This document shows, piece after piece, positions 1 through 13,504 of a stretch of 64,000 bases of DNA. This stretch comes from Nocardioides halotolerans DSM 19273 (lineage in GTDB: Bacteria; Actinomycetota; Actinomycetes; Propionibacteriales; Nocardioidaceae). The notes under the pieces were generated by a model. That model saw only the letters and a list, made by a program, of their open reading frames with translations, did not search any database and was not told the origin of the DNA. Location: contig NZ_KE383922.1 in assembly GCF_000422805.1 (NCBI RefSeq), positions 671,772-735,771 on the forward strand. Reading direction: 5' to 3'. Made by a program: the position numbers and the translations under genes. Numbering within the stretch: the first letter of the stretch is position 1; the number at the start of each line of letters is the position of its first letter.

Positions 1-528
1 GATGAGGGCCGGGAAGCAGCCGGCCAGGCCGCCCCAGACGATGTTCTGGGTCGTGCGGCGCTTGAGCAGCATCGTGTAGCCGAAGACGTAGAACGCGTTG
101 GCGGTCAGCGACAGCACCGCCGACAACGGGTTGACCCAGGCCAGGAGCACCGCGGTGGAGAGGGCGGCGAGCACGAAGCCGAAGACCAGTGCGGCCCGCG
201 GCGAGACGAGGTGGCGCGGCAGCGCCCGGCGCCGGGTCCGGCGCATCTGCTCGTCGATGTCGCGGTCGTAGACGCAGTTGAACACCGAGGCCGACCCGGC
301 CGAGAAGGCCCCGCCGACGACGGTGGCGGCCACGAGCCCGAGCGCCGGCACCCCCCGGGCGGCGAAGAACATCACCGGCACGGTGGTGAGCAGCAGCAGC
401 TCGATGACCCGCGGCTTGGTCAGGCCGACGTAGGCCGCCACGACGTCGCGCCACGTGGCCGCGCCGGCCTCGCGCTCGTCGCGCTGCGGGTGCACGACAC
501 CCGGCACGGATTGGCCGACGTACGTCAC
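1..528 (-). CDS. ctaB: Protoheme IX farnesyltransferase CtaB (C-terminus beyond window edge)
   Basis: Membrane prenyltransferase that adds farnesyl to heme b to give heme O for cytochrome oxidase. My translation of the minus strand gives 176 N-terminal residues. They include the UbiA-family segments [37 protein letters not shown] (the first Asp-rich NDxxD-like polyprenyl-binding motif) and [12 protein letters not shown], with hydrophobic helices between. A GTG start preceded by AGGAA is chosen, just inside the divergent spacer shared with tkt. The 3' part runs off the left edge, so the second Asp-rich motif cannot be seen. Divergence from transketolase is a common actinobacterial arrangement. 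Identity is secure from the motifs. Confidence 0.93.
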   Translation of the reverse strand, partial: MTYVGQSVPGVVHPQRDEREAGAATWRDVVAAYVGLTKPRVIELLLLTTVPVMFFAARGVPALGLVAATVVGGAFSAGSASVFNCVYDRDIDEQMRRTRRRALPRHLVSPRAALVFGFVLAALSTAVLLAWVNPLSAVLSLTANAFYVFGYTMLLKRRTTQNIVWGGLAGCFPALI

Positions 529-622
529 GGTGTTCCTAGCGGGATTGGTCACTGGGACGTGGAGAGTCTACGGCGGCACGTGAGTAGGCTCGAAAGCACC
601 TGACGGCACTGGAAGGACACCT

Positions 623-2728
623 GTGAGCGACGCTGCCACCCTCGACTGGACCGAGCTCGACGAGAAGGCGGTCGACACCGCCCGGGTCCTGGCCATGGAC
701 GCCGTGCAGAAGGTCGGCAACGGCCACCCCGGCACGGCCATGAGCCTGGCCCCGGCGGCCTACCTGCTCTTCCAGAAGGTGATGCGGCACGACCCCGCCG
801 CCCCGGAGTGGATCGCGCGCGACCGCTTCGTGCTCTCGTGCGGGCACTCGAGCATCACCCTCTACACCCAGCTGTTCCTGGGCGGCTTCGGGCTCGAGCT
901 CACCGACCTCCAGGCCCTCCGCACCTGGGGGTCGAAGACGCCGGGGCACCCCGAGCTCCACCACACGCCCGGCGTCGAGGTGACCACGGGCCCGCTCGGC
1001 CAGGGCGTCGCGAACGCCGTCGGCATGGCGATGTCGGGCCGGCGGCTGCACGGCCTGCTCGACCCCGACGCCGCGCCCGGCGAGAGCCTGTTCGACCACC
1101 ACGTCTACGTCATCTGCTCCGACGGCGACCTCGAGGAGGGCGTCAGCGGCGAGGCCAGCTCGATCGCCGGCACCCAGCAGCTCGGCAACATCACGATGAT
1201 CTACGACCGCAACCGGATCTCGATCGAGGGCGACACCGACGTCGCATTCACCGAGGACGTCGCGGCCCGCTACGCGGCGTACGGCTGGCACGTGCAGGTC
1301 GTCGACTGGACCAACGGCGGCACGAAGTACGTCGAGGACGTGCCCGCCCTCCACGACGCGATCACGGCCGCGCGCGAGGTGACCGACCAGCCGTCCCTGA
1401 TCGTGCTCGACACGATCATCGCCTGGCCGGCGCCCAACGCCCAGGGCACCGAGAAGGCCCACGGCAGCGCGCTCGGCGAGGAGGAGGTCGCGGCCACCAA
1501 GAAGATCCTCGGCTGGGACCCCGACAAGACCTTCGAGGTCCCGCCGGAGGTGCTGGCCCACACCCGCACGCTGCGCGACCGCGGCAAGGAGTGGGGCGCC
1601 GCGTGGGACGAGCAGTACGCCGCGTGGTCGGAGGCGAACCCCGAGTCCGCCGCCCTGCTGCACCGGCTCAAGGCGCGCGAGCTGCCCGACGGGTTCGCCG
1701 AGGCGCTGCCGACGTTCGAGCCCAGCGAGAAGGGCGTCGCCACCCGCGCGGCCTCGGGCAAGGTCATCAACGCCATCGCCGAGGTGATGCCCGAGCTGTG
1801 GGGCGGCTCCGCCGACCTCGCGGGCTCCAACAACACGACCATCGAGTCCGCACCGTCGTTCATCCCCGAGAGCCGGTCGACCGCGGAGTGGAAGGGCGAC
1901 CCCTACCAGGGCCGGGTGCTGCACTTCGGCATCCGCGAGCACGGCATGGGCGCGATCATGAACGGCATCGCGGCCGACGGGCTGACCCGCGTCTTCGGCG
2001 GCACCTTCCTCACGTTCTCCGACTACATGCGCGGCGCCGTGCGGGTGGCGGCGCTCAGCCAGCTGCCGGTGACCTACGTCTGGACCCACGACTCCATCGG
2101 GCTCGGCGAGGACGGTCCGACCCACCAGCCGATCGAGCACCTCGCCGCGCTGCGGGCGATGCCGGGGCTCGACGTCGTCCGCCCCGCCGACGCCAACGAG
2201 ACCGCCGCCTGCTGGCAGACGGTGCTCTCGCACAGCGACCGCCCGGCGGCGCTGGCGCTGACCCGGCAGAACGTGCCGGTCTTCCCGCGCGGGGTCGACG
2301 GGTTCGCCGACACGACCGACGTGCACCGGGGCGGCTACGTGCTGGTCGAGGCGGAGGGCGGCACGCCCGACGTGCTGCTGATGGGCACCGGGTCGGAGGT
2401 GCAGCTGGCCGTCGAGGCCCGCGAGCTCCTGGCGGCCGACGGCATCAGGGCGCGGGTGATCTCGCTCCCCTGCCTCGAGTGGTTCGAGCAGCAGGACGCG
2501 GCGTACCGCGACACCGTGCTGCCGCCGATCGTCAAGGCCCGCGTGGCCGTCGAGGCCGGGGTGAAGCAGGGCTGGCGCGAGTACGTCGGCGACGCCGGCC
2601 AGATCGTGTCCATCGAGCGCTTCGGCGCGTCCGCCGACTACGCGCGCATCTACCAGGAGTTCGGCATCACCGCGGCGGCCGTGGCCGACGCGGCCCGCGA
2701 CAGCATCCGAGATGGGAGCACCTCATGA
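623..2728 (+). CDS. tkt: Transketolase
   Basis: Thiamine-diphosphate enzyme moving two-carbon units between pentose-phosphate sugars in the cytoplasm. The 701-residue product has normal length. GHPGTAM at residues 34-40 and [14 protein letters not shown] near residue 165 carry the substrate histidine and the ThDP/Mg GDG-type motif. A pyrimidine-binding domain ([11 protein letters not shown] onward) and C-terminal domain follow. The GTG start lies about 6 bases after GGAAGG. It is the first gene of a tkt-tal-pgi-zwf-opcA-pgl operon and its stop overlaps the tal start (ATGA). Nothing unusual is visible. Confidence 0.97.
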   Translation: MSDAATLDWTELDEKAVDTARVLAMDAVQKVGNGHPGTAMSLAPAAYLLFQKVMRHDPAAPEWIARDRFVLSCGHSSITLYTQLFLGGFGLELTDLQALRTWGSKTPGHPELHHTPGVEVTTGPLGQGVANAVGMAMSGRRLHGLLDPDAAPGESLFDHHVYVICSDGDLEEGVSGEASSIAGTQQLGNITMIYDRNRISIEGDTDVAFTEDVAARYAAYGWHVQVVDWTNGGTKYVEDVPALHDAITAAREVTDQPSLIVLDTIIAWPAPNAQGTEKAHGSALGEEEVAATKKILGWDPDKTFEVPPEVLAHTRTLRDRGKEWGAAWDEQYAAWSEANPESAALLHRLKARELPDGFAEALPTFEPSEKGVATRAASGKVINAIAEVMPELWGGSADLAGSNNTTIESAPSFIPESRSTAEWKGDPYQGRVLHFGIREHGMGAIMNGIAADGLTRVFGGTFLTFSDYMRGAVRVAALSQLPVTYVWTHDSIGLGEDGPTHQPIEHLAALRAMPGLDVVRPADANETAACWQTVLSHSDRPAALALTRQNVPVFPRGVDGFADTTDVHRGGYVLVEAEGGTPDVLLMGTGSEVQLAVEARELLAADGIRARVISLPCLEWFEQQDAAYRDTVLPPIVKARVAVEAGVKQGWREYVGDAGQIVSIERFGASADYARIYQEFGITAAAVADAARDSIRDGSTS

Positions 2729-3825
2729 GTGACCGCCTTCAGGACCTCGCCGACGCCGGCGTATCGATCTGGCTCGACGACCTCTCGCGCGAGCGGATCG
2801 AGACCGGCAACCTCGCCGAGCTGATCAAGGACCGGCACGTCGTCGGCGTGACGACCAACCCGACGATCTTCGCCTCGGCCATCGCCGAGGGCGAGCGCTA
2901 CGACGACCAGGTGCGCAAGCTCGTGGCCGACGGCGCCGACGTCACCAAGGTGATCTTCGAGCTGACCACCGAGGACGTCCGCAACGGCTGCGACATCATG
3001 ACGCCGGTCTACGAGTCCACCAAGGCCGACGGCCGCGTGTCCATCGAGGTCGAGCCCGACCTCGCCAACGACACCGACGCGACGATCGACTCGGCGAAGA
3101 AGCTCTGGCGGGCCGTCGACCGCCCGAATGCCTACATCAAGATCCCGGCCACCGAGGAGGGCCTGCCGGCGATCACCGCGGCGATCGCGGAGGGCATCAA
3201 CGTCAACGTCACGCTGATCTTCAGCGTGGAGCGCTACCGCGGTGTCATGGACGCCTACCTCGCCGGCCTCGAGCAGGCCCGCGACGCCGGCCTCGACCTC
3301 AGCAGGATCTTCTCGGTCGCCTCCTTCTTCGTCTCGAGGGTCGACACCGAGGTCGACAAGCGGCTCGACGACCTCGGGTCCGACGAGGCGAAGGCGCTGC
3401 GCGGCAAGGCCGCCGTCGCCAACGCCGTGCTCGCCTACGCGGCGTACGACGAGGTGGTCGCGAGCGACCGCTGGAAGCAGCTCGCCGACGCCGGAGCCAA
3501 CCCGCAGCGGCCCTTGTGGGCCTCGACGGGTGTCAAGAACCCCGACTACCCCGACACCCTCTACGTCACCGACCTGGTGGTCGCCGACACCGTCAACACG
3601 ATGCCGGAGAAGACGCTCGAGGCGTTCGCCGACCACGGCGAGGTCAAGGGCGACGTGGTCTCGGGCAGGGCCGAGGAGGCGCAGGCCCTCTTCGACCAGC
3701 TCGACGGCGTCGGCATCGACCTGCCCGACGTGTTCCGCGTGCTCGAGGAGGAGGGCGTCGACAAGTTCAAGAAGTCGTGGACCGAGCTCGTCGAGACCGT
3801 CGAGAAGCAGATGGAGCAGGTCTAG
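2725..3825 (+). CDS. tal: Transaldolase
   Basis: Transfers dihydroxyacetone between sedoheptulose-7-phosphate and glyceraldehyde-3-phosphate through a Schiff base. The 366-residue length fits the longer actinobacterial/cyanobacterial subtype. [11 protein letters not shown] near residue 44 and the catalytic-lysine segment [10 protein letters not shown] near residues 136-145 (K138) are present. The ATG overlaps the tkt stop codon and the gene ends one base before the pgi start, so translation is probably coupled along the operon. Confidence 0.97.
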   Translation: MSDRLQDLADAGVSIWLDDLSRERIETGNLAELIKDRHVVGVTTNPTIFASAIAEGERYDDQVRKLVADGADVTKVIFELTTEDVRNGCDIMTPVYESTKADGRVSIEVEPDLANDTDATIDSAKKLWRAVDRPNAYIKIPATEEGLPAITAAIAEGINVNVTLIFSVERYRGVMDAYLAGLEQARDAGLDLSRIFSVASFFVSRVDTEVDKRLDDLGSDEAKALRGKAAVANAVLAYAAYDEVVASDRWKQLADAGANPQRPLWASTGVKNPDYPDTLYVTDLVVADTVNTMPEKTLEAFADHGEVKGDVVSGRAEEAQALFDQLDGVGIDLPDVFRVLEEEGVDKFKKSWTELVETVEKQMEQV

Positions 3826-5499
<1,674 letters not shown>

Positions 5500-5524
5500 T
5501 GCTGACCGCCCCGCTGGTTGTCCG

Positions 5525-7048
5525 ATGGTGAGGCCGAACCCGCTGCGCGCCCCCGAGGACCGCCGCCTGCCGCGGATCGCGGGTCCGTGCGGGATGGTGC
5601 TCTTCGGCGTCACAGGCGACCTGTCGCGCAAGAAGGTGATGCCGGCGATCTACGACCTCGCCAACCGCGGGCTGCTGCCGCCGGGCTTCAGCCTGACCGG
5701 GTTCGCGCGGCGCGACTGGGCCGACCAGGACTTCGCGGACATCGTCCACGACTCGGTGAAGCAGCACGCCCGCACCGAGTTCCGCGAGGAGACGTGGAAG
5801 CAGCTCGCCGAGGGGTTCCGGTTCGTCCAGGGTGACTTCGACGACGACGTCGCCTTCGACAACCTGCGCCGCACCATCGAGGAGCTCGACCGCGACCGCG
5901 GCACGGACGGCAACCACGCCTTCTACCTGGCGATCCCCCCGGCGTTCTTCGGCGTGGTGGCGAGACAGCTCAAGGAGCACGGCCTCGCCGAGCCCCAGGG
6001 CGACGCCTGGCGCCGGGTGGTGATCGAGAAGCCGTTCGGTCATGACCTCGAGTCGGCGCGCGAGCTGAGCGCCGACCTGGCGACGGCGTTCCCGAGCGAC
6101 ACGATCTTCCGGATCGACCACTACCTCGGCAAGGAGACCGTCCAGAACATCCTCGCGATGCGTTTCGCCAACGAGATGTTCGAGCCGCTCTGGAACAGCA
6201 ACTTCGTCGACCACGTGCAGATCACGATGGCCGAGGACGGCGGGATCGAAGGCCGGGCGGGCTACTACGACGGCATCGGCGCCGCCCGCGACGTGATCCA
6301 GAACCACCTGCTCCAGCTCATGGCCCTGGTCGCCATGGAGGAGCCGAAGTCGTTCGACGCCCTCGACCTGCGCACCGAGAAGCAGAAGCTGCTGGCCAGC
6401 GTCAGCCTGCCCCGGCGCCTCGACCTCACCACGGCCCGCGGCCAGTACGCCGAGGGCTGGTCCGGCGGGCGCAAGGTGCGCGGCTTCCACGACGAGGACG
6501 GCGTCCGCGCGACGTCACGGACCGAGACGTTCGCCGCGGTGACGCTCCACGTCGACAACCGGCGCTGGGCCGGCGTCCCGTTCTACCTGCGCACCGGCAA
6601 GCGCCTCGGCCGCCGGGTCACGGAGGTGGCCGTGGTCTTCAAGCGCGCGCCGCACCAGCCCTTCAGCGCCACCTCGGTCGAGGAGCTCACCCACAACGCG
6701 ATCGTGATCCGCGTGCAGCCCGACGAGGGCGTGACGATCCGGTTCGGCAGCAAGGTGCCGGGCGCGGGCATGGAGATCCGAGACGTCAACATGGACTTCG
6801 TCTACGGCGGGTCGTTCACCGAGTCCTCGCCCGAGGCCTACGAGCGGCTGATCCTCGACGTGCTCCTCGGCGACCCGCCGCTCTTCCCCCGGCACGAGGA
6901 GGTCGAGCTGTCGTGGAAGATCCTCGACCCGGTGCTCGAGTTCTGGGAGCGCAAGGGCAGGCCTGACCCCTACCCCTCCGGCACCTGGGGACCGGAGTCG
7001 GCGGACAAGATGCTCGCCCGCGACGGCCGGACCTGGAGGCGTCCCTGA
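5525..7048 (+). CDS. zwf: Glucose-6-phosphate 1-dehydrogenase
   Basis: First enzyme of the oxidative pentose-phosphate pathway, producing NADPH and 6-phosphogluconolactone. It has 507 residues. The nucleotide-binding motif [14 protein letters not shown] lies at residues 28-41, and the substrate signature RIDHYLGKE at 196-204 with catalytic His199. EKPFGHD is also present. There are 25 bases between the pgi stop and this ATG. A GTG one codon later is an alternative start. Its stop overlaps the ATG of opcA. NADPH from this enzyme would be useful for the P450 and Ksh oxygenases downstream, but that link is only inference. Confidence 0.97.
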   Translation: MVRPNPLRAPEDRRLPRIAGPCGMVLFGVTGDLSRKKVMPAIYDLANRGLLPPGFSLTGFARRDWADQDFADIVHDSVKQHARTEFREETWKQLAEGFRFVQGDFDDDVAFDNLRRTIEELDRDRGTDGNHAFYLAIPPAFFGVVARQLKEHGLAEPQGDAWRRVVIEKPFGHDLESARELSADLATAFPSDTIFRIDHYLGKETVQNILAMRFANEMFEPLWNSNFVDHVQITMAEDGGIEGRAGYYDGIGAARDVIQNHLLQLMALVAMEEPKSFDALDLRTEKQKLLASVSLPRRLDLTTARGQYAEGWSGGRKVRGFHDEDGVRATSRTETFAAVTLHVDNRRWAGVPFYLRTGKRLGRRVTEVAVVFKRAPHQPFSATSVEELTHNAIVIRVQPDEGVTIRFGSKVPGAGMEIRDVNMDFVYGGSFTESSPEAYERLILDVLLGDPPLFPRHEEVELSWKILDPVLEFWERKGRPDPYPSGTWGPESADKMLARDGRTWRRP

Positions 7049-7959
7049 TGCTCATCGCTCTCAACGACACCGACTCCGCGGGCATCGCGGCTGAGTTCGT
7101 CCGGGCCCGGACGCGCGCCGGCAGCCCGGCCATGGGCATGGTGCTGACGATGGTCATCGTCGCCGACGAGGACCAGGCCGACACCGCGATGGACATGGCC
7201 CGCGAGGCCTCTCACGAGCACCCCGCACGGGTGCTCGGGGTGATCCTCGGCAACGGCCGCGGCGCCTCGCAGGTCGACGCCCAGGTCGGCACCGGCTCGG
7301 GCTGGACGGGCGAGACGGCGCTGATCCGGCTCACCGGCGAGGTGGTCAAGCACCCCGACTCGGTCGTGCTGCCGCTGCTGCTCCCCGACTCCCCCGTCGC
7401 GGTGTGGTGGCCGACCAACCCGCCCGCCGACCCCGCGACCGACCCGCTCGGCAGGCTGGCCCAGCGCCGCGTCACCGACTCCGCCAACGTCGCCCGCGGA
7501 GGCGCGGCCGCGCTGCGCCACCAGTGCAAGGCGTACACACCCGGCAACACCGACCTCGCGTGGACCCGGCTGACCCCGTGGCGGGCGCTGCTGGCCGCCG
7601 CGCTCGACCAGCACCCGCTCAAGGTGTCGAAGGCCACCGTGTCGGCTGAGCGGTCCAACCCGAGCGCCGACCTGCTGACGGCCTGGCTGCGCCTGCGGCT
7701 CAAGGTCGACGTCGAGCGCAAGACGTCGAAGGGCCCGGGCATCACCTCGGTGCAGCTCGAGACCGCCGAGGGCCCGATCAGCATCTCCCGGCCCGACGGC
7801 CGGCTGGCGACGTACTCCTCGCCGGGCCATCCCGACCGGCCGATCGCGCTGCGCCGCCGTGACGTGCACGAGCTGCTGGCCGAGGAGCTGCGCCGGCTCG
7901 ACGAGGACGAGGTCTACGCCGCCGTGGCGAAGACCCTGACGAAGAGCAGGTCCCTGTGA
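7048..7959 (+). CDS. opcA: Glucose-6-phosphate dehydrogenase assembly protein OpcA
   Basis: OpcA-family proteins accompany zwf in actinobacteria and cyanobacteria and promote assembly and activity of the dehydrogenase. The 303-residue protein has the family segments SPAMGMVLTMVIVAD, LPLLLPDSPVAVWWPTNPP and LAWTRLTPWRALLAAALDQ. No catalytic motif is expected. The ATG shares a base with the zwf TGA, and the TGA overlaps the pgl GTG. Family assignment rests on sequence and on the conserved zwf-opcA-pgl order. Confidence 0.95.
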   Translation: MLIALNDTDSAGIAAEFVRARTRAGSPAMGMVLTMVIVADEDQADTAMDMAREASHEHPARVLGVILGNGRGASQVDAQVGTGSGWTGETALIRLTGEVVKHPDSVVLPLLLPDSPVAVWWPTNPPADPATDPLGRLAQRRVTDSANVARGGAAALRHQCKAYTPGNTDLAWTRLTPWRALLAAALDQHPLKVSKATVSAERSNPSADLLTAWLRLRLKVDVERKTSKGPGITSVQLETAEGPISISRPDGRLATYSSPGHPDRPIALRRRDVHELLAEELRRLDEDEVYAAVAKTLTKSRSL

Positions 7960-8699
7960 ACGACGCCCCCGCCGTCCCGCCCCGCATCGAGGTGCACGAG
8001 TCGGCCGACGCGCTGGCGACCGCGATCGCCGGCGAGCTGCTGGCCCGGCTGGCCGACGCCCAGAGCAGCGGCCACGAGCCGCAGATCGCGCTCACCGGCG
8101 GCTCGATCGCCGAGGCGGTGCACCGCGAGGTCGCCCGGCTCTCCGACGGCGCCGAGGTCGACTGGTCGCGGGTGGTCGTCTGGTGGGGCGACGAGCGGTT
8201 CGTCGAGCCCGCGTCCGACGACCGCAACGAGCGCCTGGCCCGCGAGGCCTTCCTCGACCTGGTCGACGTCGACCCGGCGAAGGTCCACCCGATGCCGTCG
8301 ACAGAGTCGGCCTCCGACGTCGAGGCCGGTGCCGCGGCGTACGCCGCAGAGCTGCGCAGCTTCGGCAGCGGCGCCTTCGACGTCCTCATGCTCGGGGTCG
8401 GGCCCGACGGCCACATCGCGTCGCTGTTCCCCGGCTTCCCCCAGCTCGACGTGACCGACCAGATCGCCGTCCCGGTCACCGGCTCGCCCAAGCCCCCGCC
8501 CGAGCGGATCAGCCTCACCCTCGACGCCCTCAACCGATCCAAGGCGGTGTGGTTCCTGGTCAGCGGTGAGGGCAAGTCCGAGGCCGTCGCCCGCGCCCTG
8601 GCCGAGGGCACCGACCTCCACGACTGCCCCGCCTCCGCCGTCCACGGCTCCGAGGAGACCATCTGGTTCCTCGACCGCGACGCCGCCTCCCGCCTCTAG
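7956..8699 (+). CDS. pgl: 6-phosphogluconolactonase (DevB type)
   Basis: Hydrolyses 6-phosphogluconolactone to 6-phosphogluconate. The 247-residue protein belongs to the NagB/RpiA-fold lactonases. It shows ALTGGSIAEAVHREVARL near the N-terminus, VVVWWGDERFVEPASDDRNE, GVGPDGHIASLFPG near residues 147-160 (catalytic His) and WFLVSGEGKSEAVARAL near the C-terminus. The GTG start overlaps the opcA stop. It closes the operon, and rbpA lies convergent 12 bases away. No gnd (6-phosphogluconate dehydrogenase) follows. Confidence 0.96.
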   Translation: MNDAPAVPPRIEVHESADALATAIAGELLARLADAQSSGHEPQIALTGGSIAEAVHREVARLSDGAEVDWSRVVVWWGDERFVEPASDDRNERLAREAFLDLVDVDPAKVHPMPSTESASDVEAGAAAYAAELRSFGSGAFDVLMLGVGPDGHIASLFPGFPQLDVTDQIAVPVTGSPKPPPERISLTLDALNRSKAVWFLVSGEGKSEAVARALAEGTDLHDCPASAVHGSEETIWFLDRDAASRL

Positions 8700-8711
8700 G
8701 GGCGGGCGGGG

Positions 8712-9071
8712 TCAGAAGATGATGTCGCCGGACTTGCGGCGGGAGCGGAGGAGCTCGAGGGCCTCGTCGAGGATGGTGGCGGCCTCGGCGTCGGAGCGGC
8801 GCTCCTTCACGTAGGCGAGGTGCGTCTTGTAGGGCTCGATCTTGGGGGCCGGCGGGGGGTTGTCGGAGTCGACGCTGGCCGGGAGGCCGCACTTGGGGCA
8901 GTCCCAGTTCTCCGGGACGGCGGCCTCGACGGCGAAGGTGACCACCGAGCGGTGGCCGTGGGAGCAGAAGTAGGTGATCGCCTGGCGGGGTGCTGCCTCG
9001 CCGCGTTCCGCCTCGCCCATCGGGCCGGCGCCGACCCTGCTCCCGCGAATGGCGTTTCCTCCACCAGCCAT
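8712..9071 (-). CDS. rbpA: RNA polymerase-binding protein RbpA
   Basis: Actinobacteria-specific general transcription factor that binds RNA polymerase and the principal sigma factor and stabilises open complexes. It has 119 residues. A flexible N-terminal tail (RGSRVGAGPMGEAE) is followed by the zinc-type core with C36, H40, C58 and C61 (CSHGH and CPKCG), then a basic linker and the sigma-interacting C-terminal helices KIEPYKTHLAYVKERRSDAEA. The length and both halves match the family. It lies downstream of secG on the same strand. Confidence 0.96.
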   Translation of the reverse strand: MAGGGNAIRGSRVGAGPMGEAERGEAAPRQAITYFCSHGHRSVVTFAVEAAVPENWDCPKCGLPASVDSDNPPPAPKIEPYKTHLAYVKERRSDAEAATILDEALELLRSRRKSGDIIF

Positions 9072-9085
9072 CTCGGGTCCTTCCT

Positions 9086-9325
9086 TCAGCCCTGGTAGGC
9101 CAGCAGCAGGCCCATCCCGATGACGGTGGCGAACCAGATGACGCCGATGCCGACGGTGAGCCGGTCGAGGTTGCGTTCGGCCACGGAGGAGCCACCCAGG
9201 GAGCTGGAGACGCCTCCACCGAACATGTCGGAGAGACCGCCACCGCGACCCTTGTGCAGCAGGACGAGCATGATCATCAAGACGCTGGTCAAGATGAGGA
9301 TGACCGTGAAGAGAGTGTTGAGCAC
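9086..9325 (-). CDS. secG: Preprotein translocase subunit SecG
   Basis: Small accessory subunit of the SecYEG channel. The 79-residue protein has two hydrophobic segments, an N-terminal one (about residues 4-23) and a C-terminal one (about 58-76). Between them lies the Gly-rich loop HKGRGGGLSDMFGGGVSSSLGG typical of actinobacterial SecG. The GTG start lies about 45 bases downstream of tpiA. Linkage tpiA-secG is widespread. Assignment is firm for such a short protein because of the loop motif. Confidence 0.93.
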   Translation of the reverse strand: MLNTLFTVILILTSVLMIMLVLLHKGRGGGLSDMFGGGVSSSLGGSSVAERNLDRLTVGIGVIWFATVIGMGLLLAYQG

Positions 9326-9369
9326 GGCGGCGATCCTACGTCACGAAAGTGGATCGCCCGAAAGGGTGG

Positions 9370-10164
9370 TCACAGAACAGGCATGTCGTAGTACCGACAG
9401 ATGCCGCCGAACTCGTCCGCCTGCAGGCTGGCACCCCCCACGAGGCACCCGTCGACGTCCGCCTCGGCCATGATCCCGGCGACGTTCGCCGCCTTCACCG
9501 AGCCTCCGTAGAGGATGCGTACGCCGTCGGCGGCCGCGTCGCCGAACGCCTCGCGGACCTGCCCGCGCACCGCCTGGCAGACCTCCTGCGCGTCCGCCGG
9601 CGTCGCCACCTCGCCCGTGCCGATCGCCCACACGGGCTCGTAGGCGATCACCAGCCCGGCGACCTGCTCGGCGGTGAACCCGGCCAGCGAGCCCTCGGCC
9701 TGCGACATGCAGTGGGGGACGTGCTCCCCCGCCTGCCGGACCTCGAGCCCCTCGCCGACGCACACGATCGGCGTCATGCCGGCCGCCAGCGACTTGTGCG
9801 CCTTGGTGTTGACGACCTCGTCGGTCTCGCCGTGGTGCTCCCGCCGCTCGCTGTGACCCACGATGACGTAGGAGCAGCCGAGCTTGGCCAGCATCGCCGC
9901 GGAGATCTCGCCGGTGTAGGCGCCGCCGTCGTGCTCGGAGACGTCCTGCGCGGCGTAGCGGATCGAGAGCCGGTCACCGTCGACCAGGGTCTGCACCGAG
10001 CGGATGTCGGTGAACGGCGGCGCCACGACCACCTCGACCCGACCGAAGTCGTGCTTCTTGTCGTCGAGGGTCCACGCCAGCTTCTGGACGAGGACCACCG
10101 CCTCCTGGTGGTTGAGGTTCGACTTCCAGTTCCCCGCCATCAGCGGGGTGCGGGTCGTTGCCAT
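9370..10164 (-). CDS. tpiA: Triosephosphate isomerase
   Basis: Interconverts dihydroxyacetone phosphate and glyceraldehyde-3-phosphate. The 264-residue TIM barrel has the catalytic residues in place: N12/K14 in GNWKSN, H104 in VGHSERR and E176 in [11 protein letters not shown]. The phosphate-binding YGGSVKAAN and GCLVGGASL loops follow. The ATG is 5 bases after the pgk stop, so gap-pgk-tpiA form one unit reading leftward into secG. Confidence 0.97.
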   Translation of the reverse strand: MATTRTPLMAGNWKSNLNHQEAVVLVQKLAWTLDDKKHDFGRVEVVVAPPFTDIRSVQTLVDGDRLSIRYAAQDVSEHDGGAYTGEISAAMLAKLGCSYVIVGHSERREHHGETDEVVNTKAHKSLAAGMTPIVCVGEGLEVRQAGEHVPHCMSQAEGSLAGFTAEQVAGLVIAYEPVWAIGTGEVATPADAQEVCQAVRGQVREAFGDAAADGVRILYGGSVKAANVAGIMAEADVDGCLVGGASLQADEFGGICRYYDMPVL

Positions 10165-10169
10165 CGTGG

Positions 10170-11369
10170 TCAGCCTTCCAGCACGGAGAGACCGGGCAGC
10201 GTCTTGCCCTCGAGGTACTCGAGGCTGGCGCCGCCGCCCGTGGAGATATGTCCGAACGCGCCCTCGTCGAAGCCGAGCGTGCGTACGGCGGCCGCGGAGT
10301 CGCCACCGCCGACGACCGAGAGCCCGTCGACGCGGGTCAGGGCCTCGGCGACCACGCGGGTGCCCTCGGCGAACGCCGGGGTCTCGAAGACGCCCATCGG
10401 CCCGTTCCAGAAGACCGTGTGCGCCTCGGCGATCGCGTCGGCGAACGCCCTCGCGGAGTCGGGGCCGATGTCGAGGCCCAGCGCGTCGGAGGGGATCTCG
10501 TCGGCGGCGACCACCTGCGGCTGGGGGTCGCGGTCGCCCGCGGGGAACTCGGTGTCGACGACGATGTCGGTCGGGAGCACGATGCGGACGCCGGTGTCCT
10601 CCGCGCGCTGGAGGTACTCGGCGCAGACCTCGACCTGGTCCTCCTCCAGCAGGCTCTTGCCGACGTCGTGACCTCGGGCCTCGAGGAAGGTGAAGACCAT
10701 GCCGCCGCCGATGAGCAGCGTGTCCGCCTTGTCGAGCAGGTGGTCGATGACGCCGAGCTTGTCGGAGACCTTGGAGCCGCCGAGGACGACGACGTACGGA
10801 CGCGCGGGGTCCTCGGTGAGCTGCTTCATCACCTCGAGCTCGCGGGCCACCAGGCCGCCCATCGCGTGGGGAAGCCGCTGCGCGACGTCGTAGACGGACG
10901 CCTGCTTGCGGTGCACGACGCCGAACCCGTCGGACACGAACGCGTCGGCCAGCGCGGCGAGCCGGTCGGCGAAGTCGCCGCGCTCCGACTCGTCCTTGCT
11001 GGTCTCACCGGGGTTGAACCGCACGTTCTCGAGCAGCGCCACCTGGCCGTCCTCGAGCGCGGCGACGACCTCGCGGGCCGACTCGCCGACGGTGTCGGTC
11101 GCGAACGCGACGTCCTGGCCCAGCAGCTCGCCCAGGCGTACGGCGACCGGCCGCAGCGAGTAGCGGTCCTCGGGCGCGCCCTTGGGCCGGCCCAGGTGCG
11201 CGGTCACGACGACGCGCGCACCAGCCTCGGACAGCTCCTTGAGGGTGGGGACGCTGGCACGGATCCGGCCGTCGTCGGTGATCTGTGTGCCGTCGAGCGG
11301 CACGTTGAGGTCTGACCGGACGAGGACCCGCTTCCCGGCGACCTCGCCCAGCCCGGCGTACTGACCCAT
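10170..11369 (-). CDS. pgk: Phosphoglycerate kinase
   Basis: ATP-forming step of lower glycolysis. The 399-residue protein carries the signature [13 protein letters not shown] near the N-terminus, HLGRPKG, the hinge region [19 protein letters not shown] and the C-terminal nucleotide loop [15 protein letters not shown] followed by [19 protein letters not shown]. The ATG is only 2 bases after the gap stop codon. Length and motifs are complete. Confidence 0.97.
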   Translation of the reverse strand: MGQYAGLGEVAGKRVLVRSDLNVPLDGTQITDDGRIRASVPTLKELSEAGARVVVTAHLGRPKGAPEDRYSLRPVAVRLGELLGQDVAFATDTVGESAREVVAALEDGQVALLENVRFNPGETSKDESERGDFADRLAALADAFVSDGFGVVHRKQASVYDVAQRLPHAMGGLVARELEVMKQLTEDPARPYVVVLGGSKVSDKLGVIDHLLDKADTLLIGGGMVFTFLEARGHDVGKSLLEEDQVEVCAEYLQRAEDTGVRIVLPTDIVVDTEFPAGDRDPQPQVVAADEIPSDALGLDIGPDSARAFADAIAEAHTVFWNGPMGVFETPAFAEGTRVVAEALTRVDGLSVVGGGDSAAAVRTLGFDEGAFGHISTGGGASLEYLEGKTLPGLSVLEG

Positions 11370-11371
11370 GT

Positions 11372-12397
<1,026 letters not shown>

Positions 12398-12495
12398 TCA
12401 AGTCGACCCTACCGAGCCGCCGGTACGACGCCAGAAGCGCGTCCGGCGTACGTGCCGGTAACCGGGGTGGATGCGATCGGTGGCTGCGCTGCGGT

Positions 12496-13479
12496 CTACT
12501 CGGCTTCGAGCATCTCCGGGGTGAGCGAGGCCTCGGTGTCGGGGATGCCGAGGTCCTCGGCGCGCTTGTCGGCCATGGCGAGCAGCCGGCGGATCCGGCC
12601 GGCGATGGCGTCCTTGGTGAGCACCGGGTCGTGCAGCTGGCCGAGCTCCTCGAGCGAGGCCTGCTTGTGCTCCAGCCGCAGCGCGCCGGCCATCTTGAGG
12701 TGGTCGGGGATCTCGTCGCCGAGGATCTCCAGCGCGCGCTCGACCCGGGCGCCGGCCGCGACGGCGGCGCGGGCGGACCGGCGCAGGTTGGCGTCGTCGA
12801 AGTTGGCGAGGCGGTTGGCGGTGGCCCGCACCTCGCGGCGCATCCGCCGCTCCTCCCAGGCCATGAGCGACTCGTGGGCGCCCAGCCGGGTGAGCAGCTG
12901 GCCGATCGCGTCGCCGTCGCGCATCACGACGCGGTCGATGCCCCTGACCTCGCGGGCCTTGGCCTGGATGCCGAGCCGCCGGGCCACGCCGACCAGCGCC
13001 AGGGCGGCCTCGGGGCCGGGGCAGGTCACCTCGAGGGACGACGAGCGACCGGGCTCGGTCAGCGAGCCGTGCGCCAGGAACGCGCCCCGCCACGCGGCGA
13101 CGGCGTCGCAGCCACCGCCCGAGACGACCGCCGGCGGCAGGCCGCGGACCGGGCGCCCGCGCTGGTCGAGCAGACCGGTCTGGCGGGCCAGCGCCTCGCC
13201 CTGCTTGCTGATGCGCACGATGTAGCGGCTGCCCTTGCGGATGCCGTTGCCCTGCACCATGACGACGTCGGACTCGTGGCCGTAGACCTCGGACACGTCG
13301 GTGCGCAGCCGGCGAGCCGCGGCGCCGGTGTCGAGCTCGGCCTCGACGACGATCTTGCCGTTGACGATGTGGAGCCCGCCGGCGAAGCGGAGCATCGAGG
13401 CCACCTCGGCCTTGCGGCAGCAGGTCTTGGTGATCTGGGTGCTGGCCAGCTCGGACTTCACCTGTGCCGTCATCGCCAT
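12496..13479 (-). CDS. whiA: Sporulation/cell-division regulator WhiA
   Basis: DNA-binding protein conserved in Gram-positive bacteria, and a developmental regulator in streptomycetes. The 327 residues begin [12 protein letters not shown], continue through the LAGLIDADG-like N-terminal domain ([34 protein letters not shown]) and end in the helix-turn-helix half (HPLL-type segment [26 protein letters not shown]). An ATG two codons in is an alternative start. It follows rapZ and yvcK in the standard rapZ-yvcK-whiA order, which supports the call. Confidence 0.96.
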   Translation of the reverse strand: MAMTAQVKSELASTQITKTCCRKAEVASMLRFAGGLHIVNGKIVVEAELDTGAAARRLRTDVSEVYGHESDVVMVQGNGIRKGSRYIVRISKQGEALARQTGLLDQRGRPVRGLPPAVVSGGGCDAVAAWRGAFLAHGSLTEPGRSSSLEVTCPGPEAALALVGVARRLGIQAKAREVRGIDRVVMRDGDAIGQLLTRLGAHESLMAWEERRMRREVRATANRLANFDDANLRRSARAAVAAGARVERALEILGDEIPDHLKMAGALRLEHKQASLEELGQLHDPVLTKDAIAGRIRRLLAMADKRAEDLGIPDTEASLTPEMLEAE

Positions 13480-13504
13480 GAGGCGATCCTTGCACGCACG
13501 TCAA

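Noticed and set aside
808..2700. Upstream plus-strand extension in the tal reading frame
   Set aside because: Overlaps tkt out of frame and is Arg/Pro-rich; tal is complete from the ATG at 2725.
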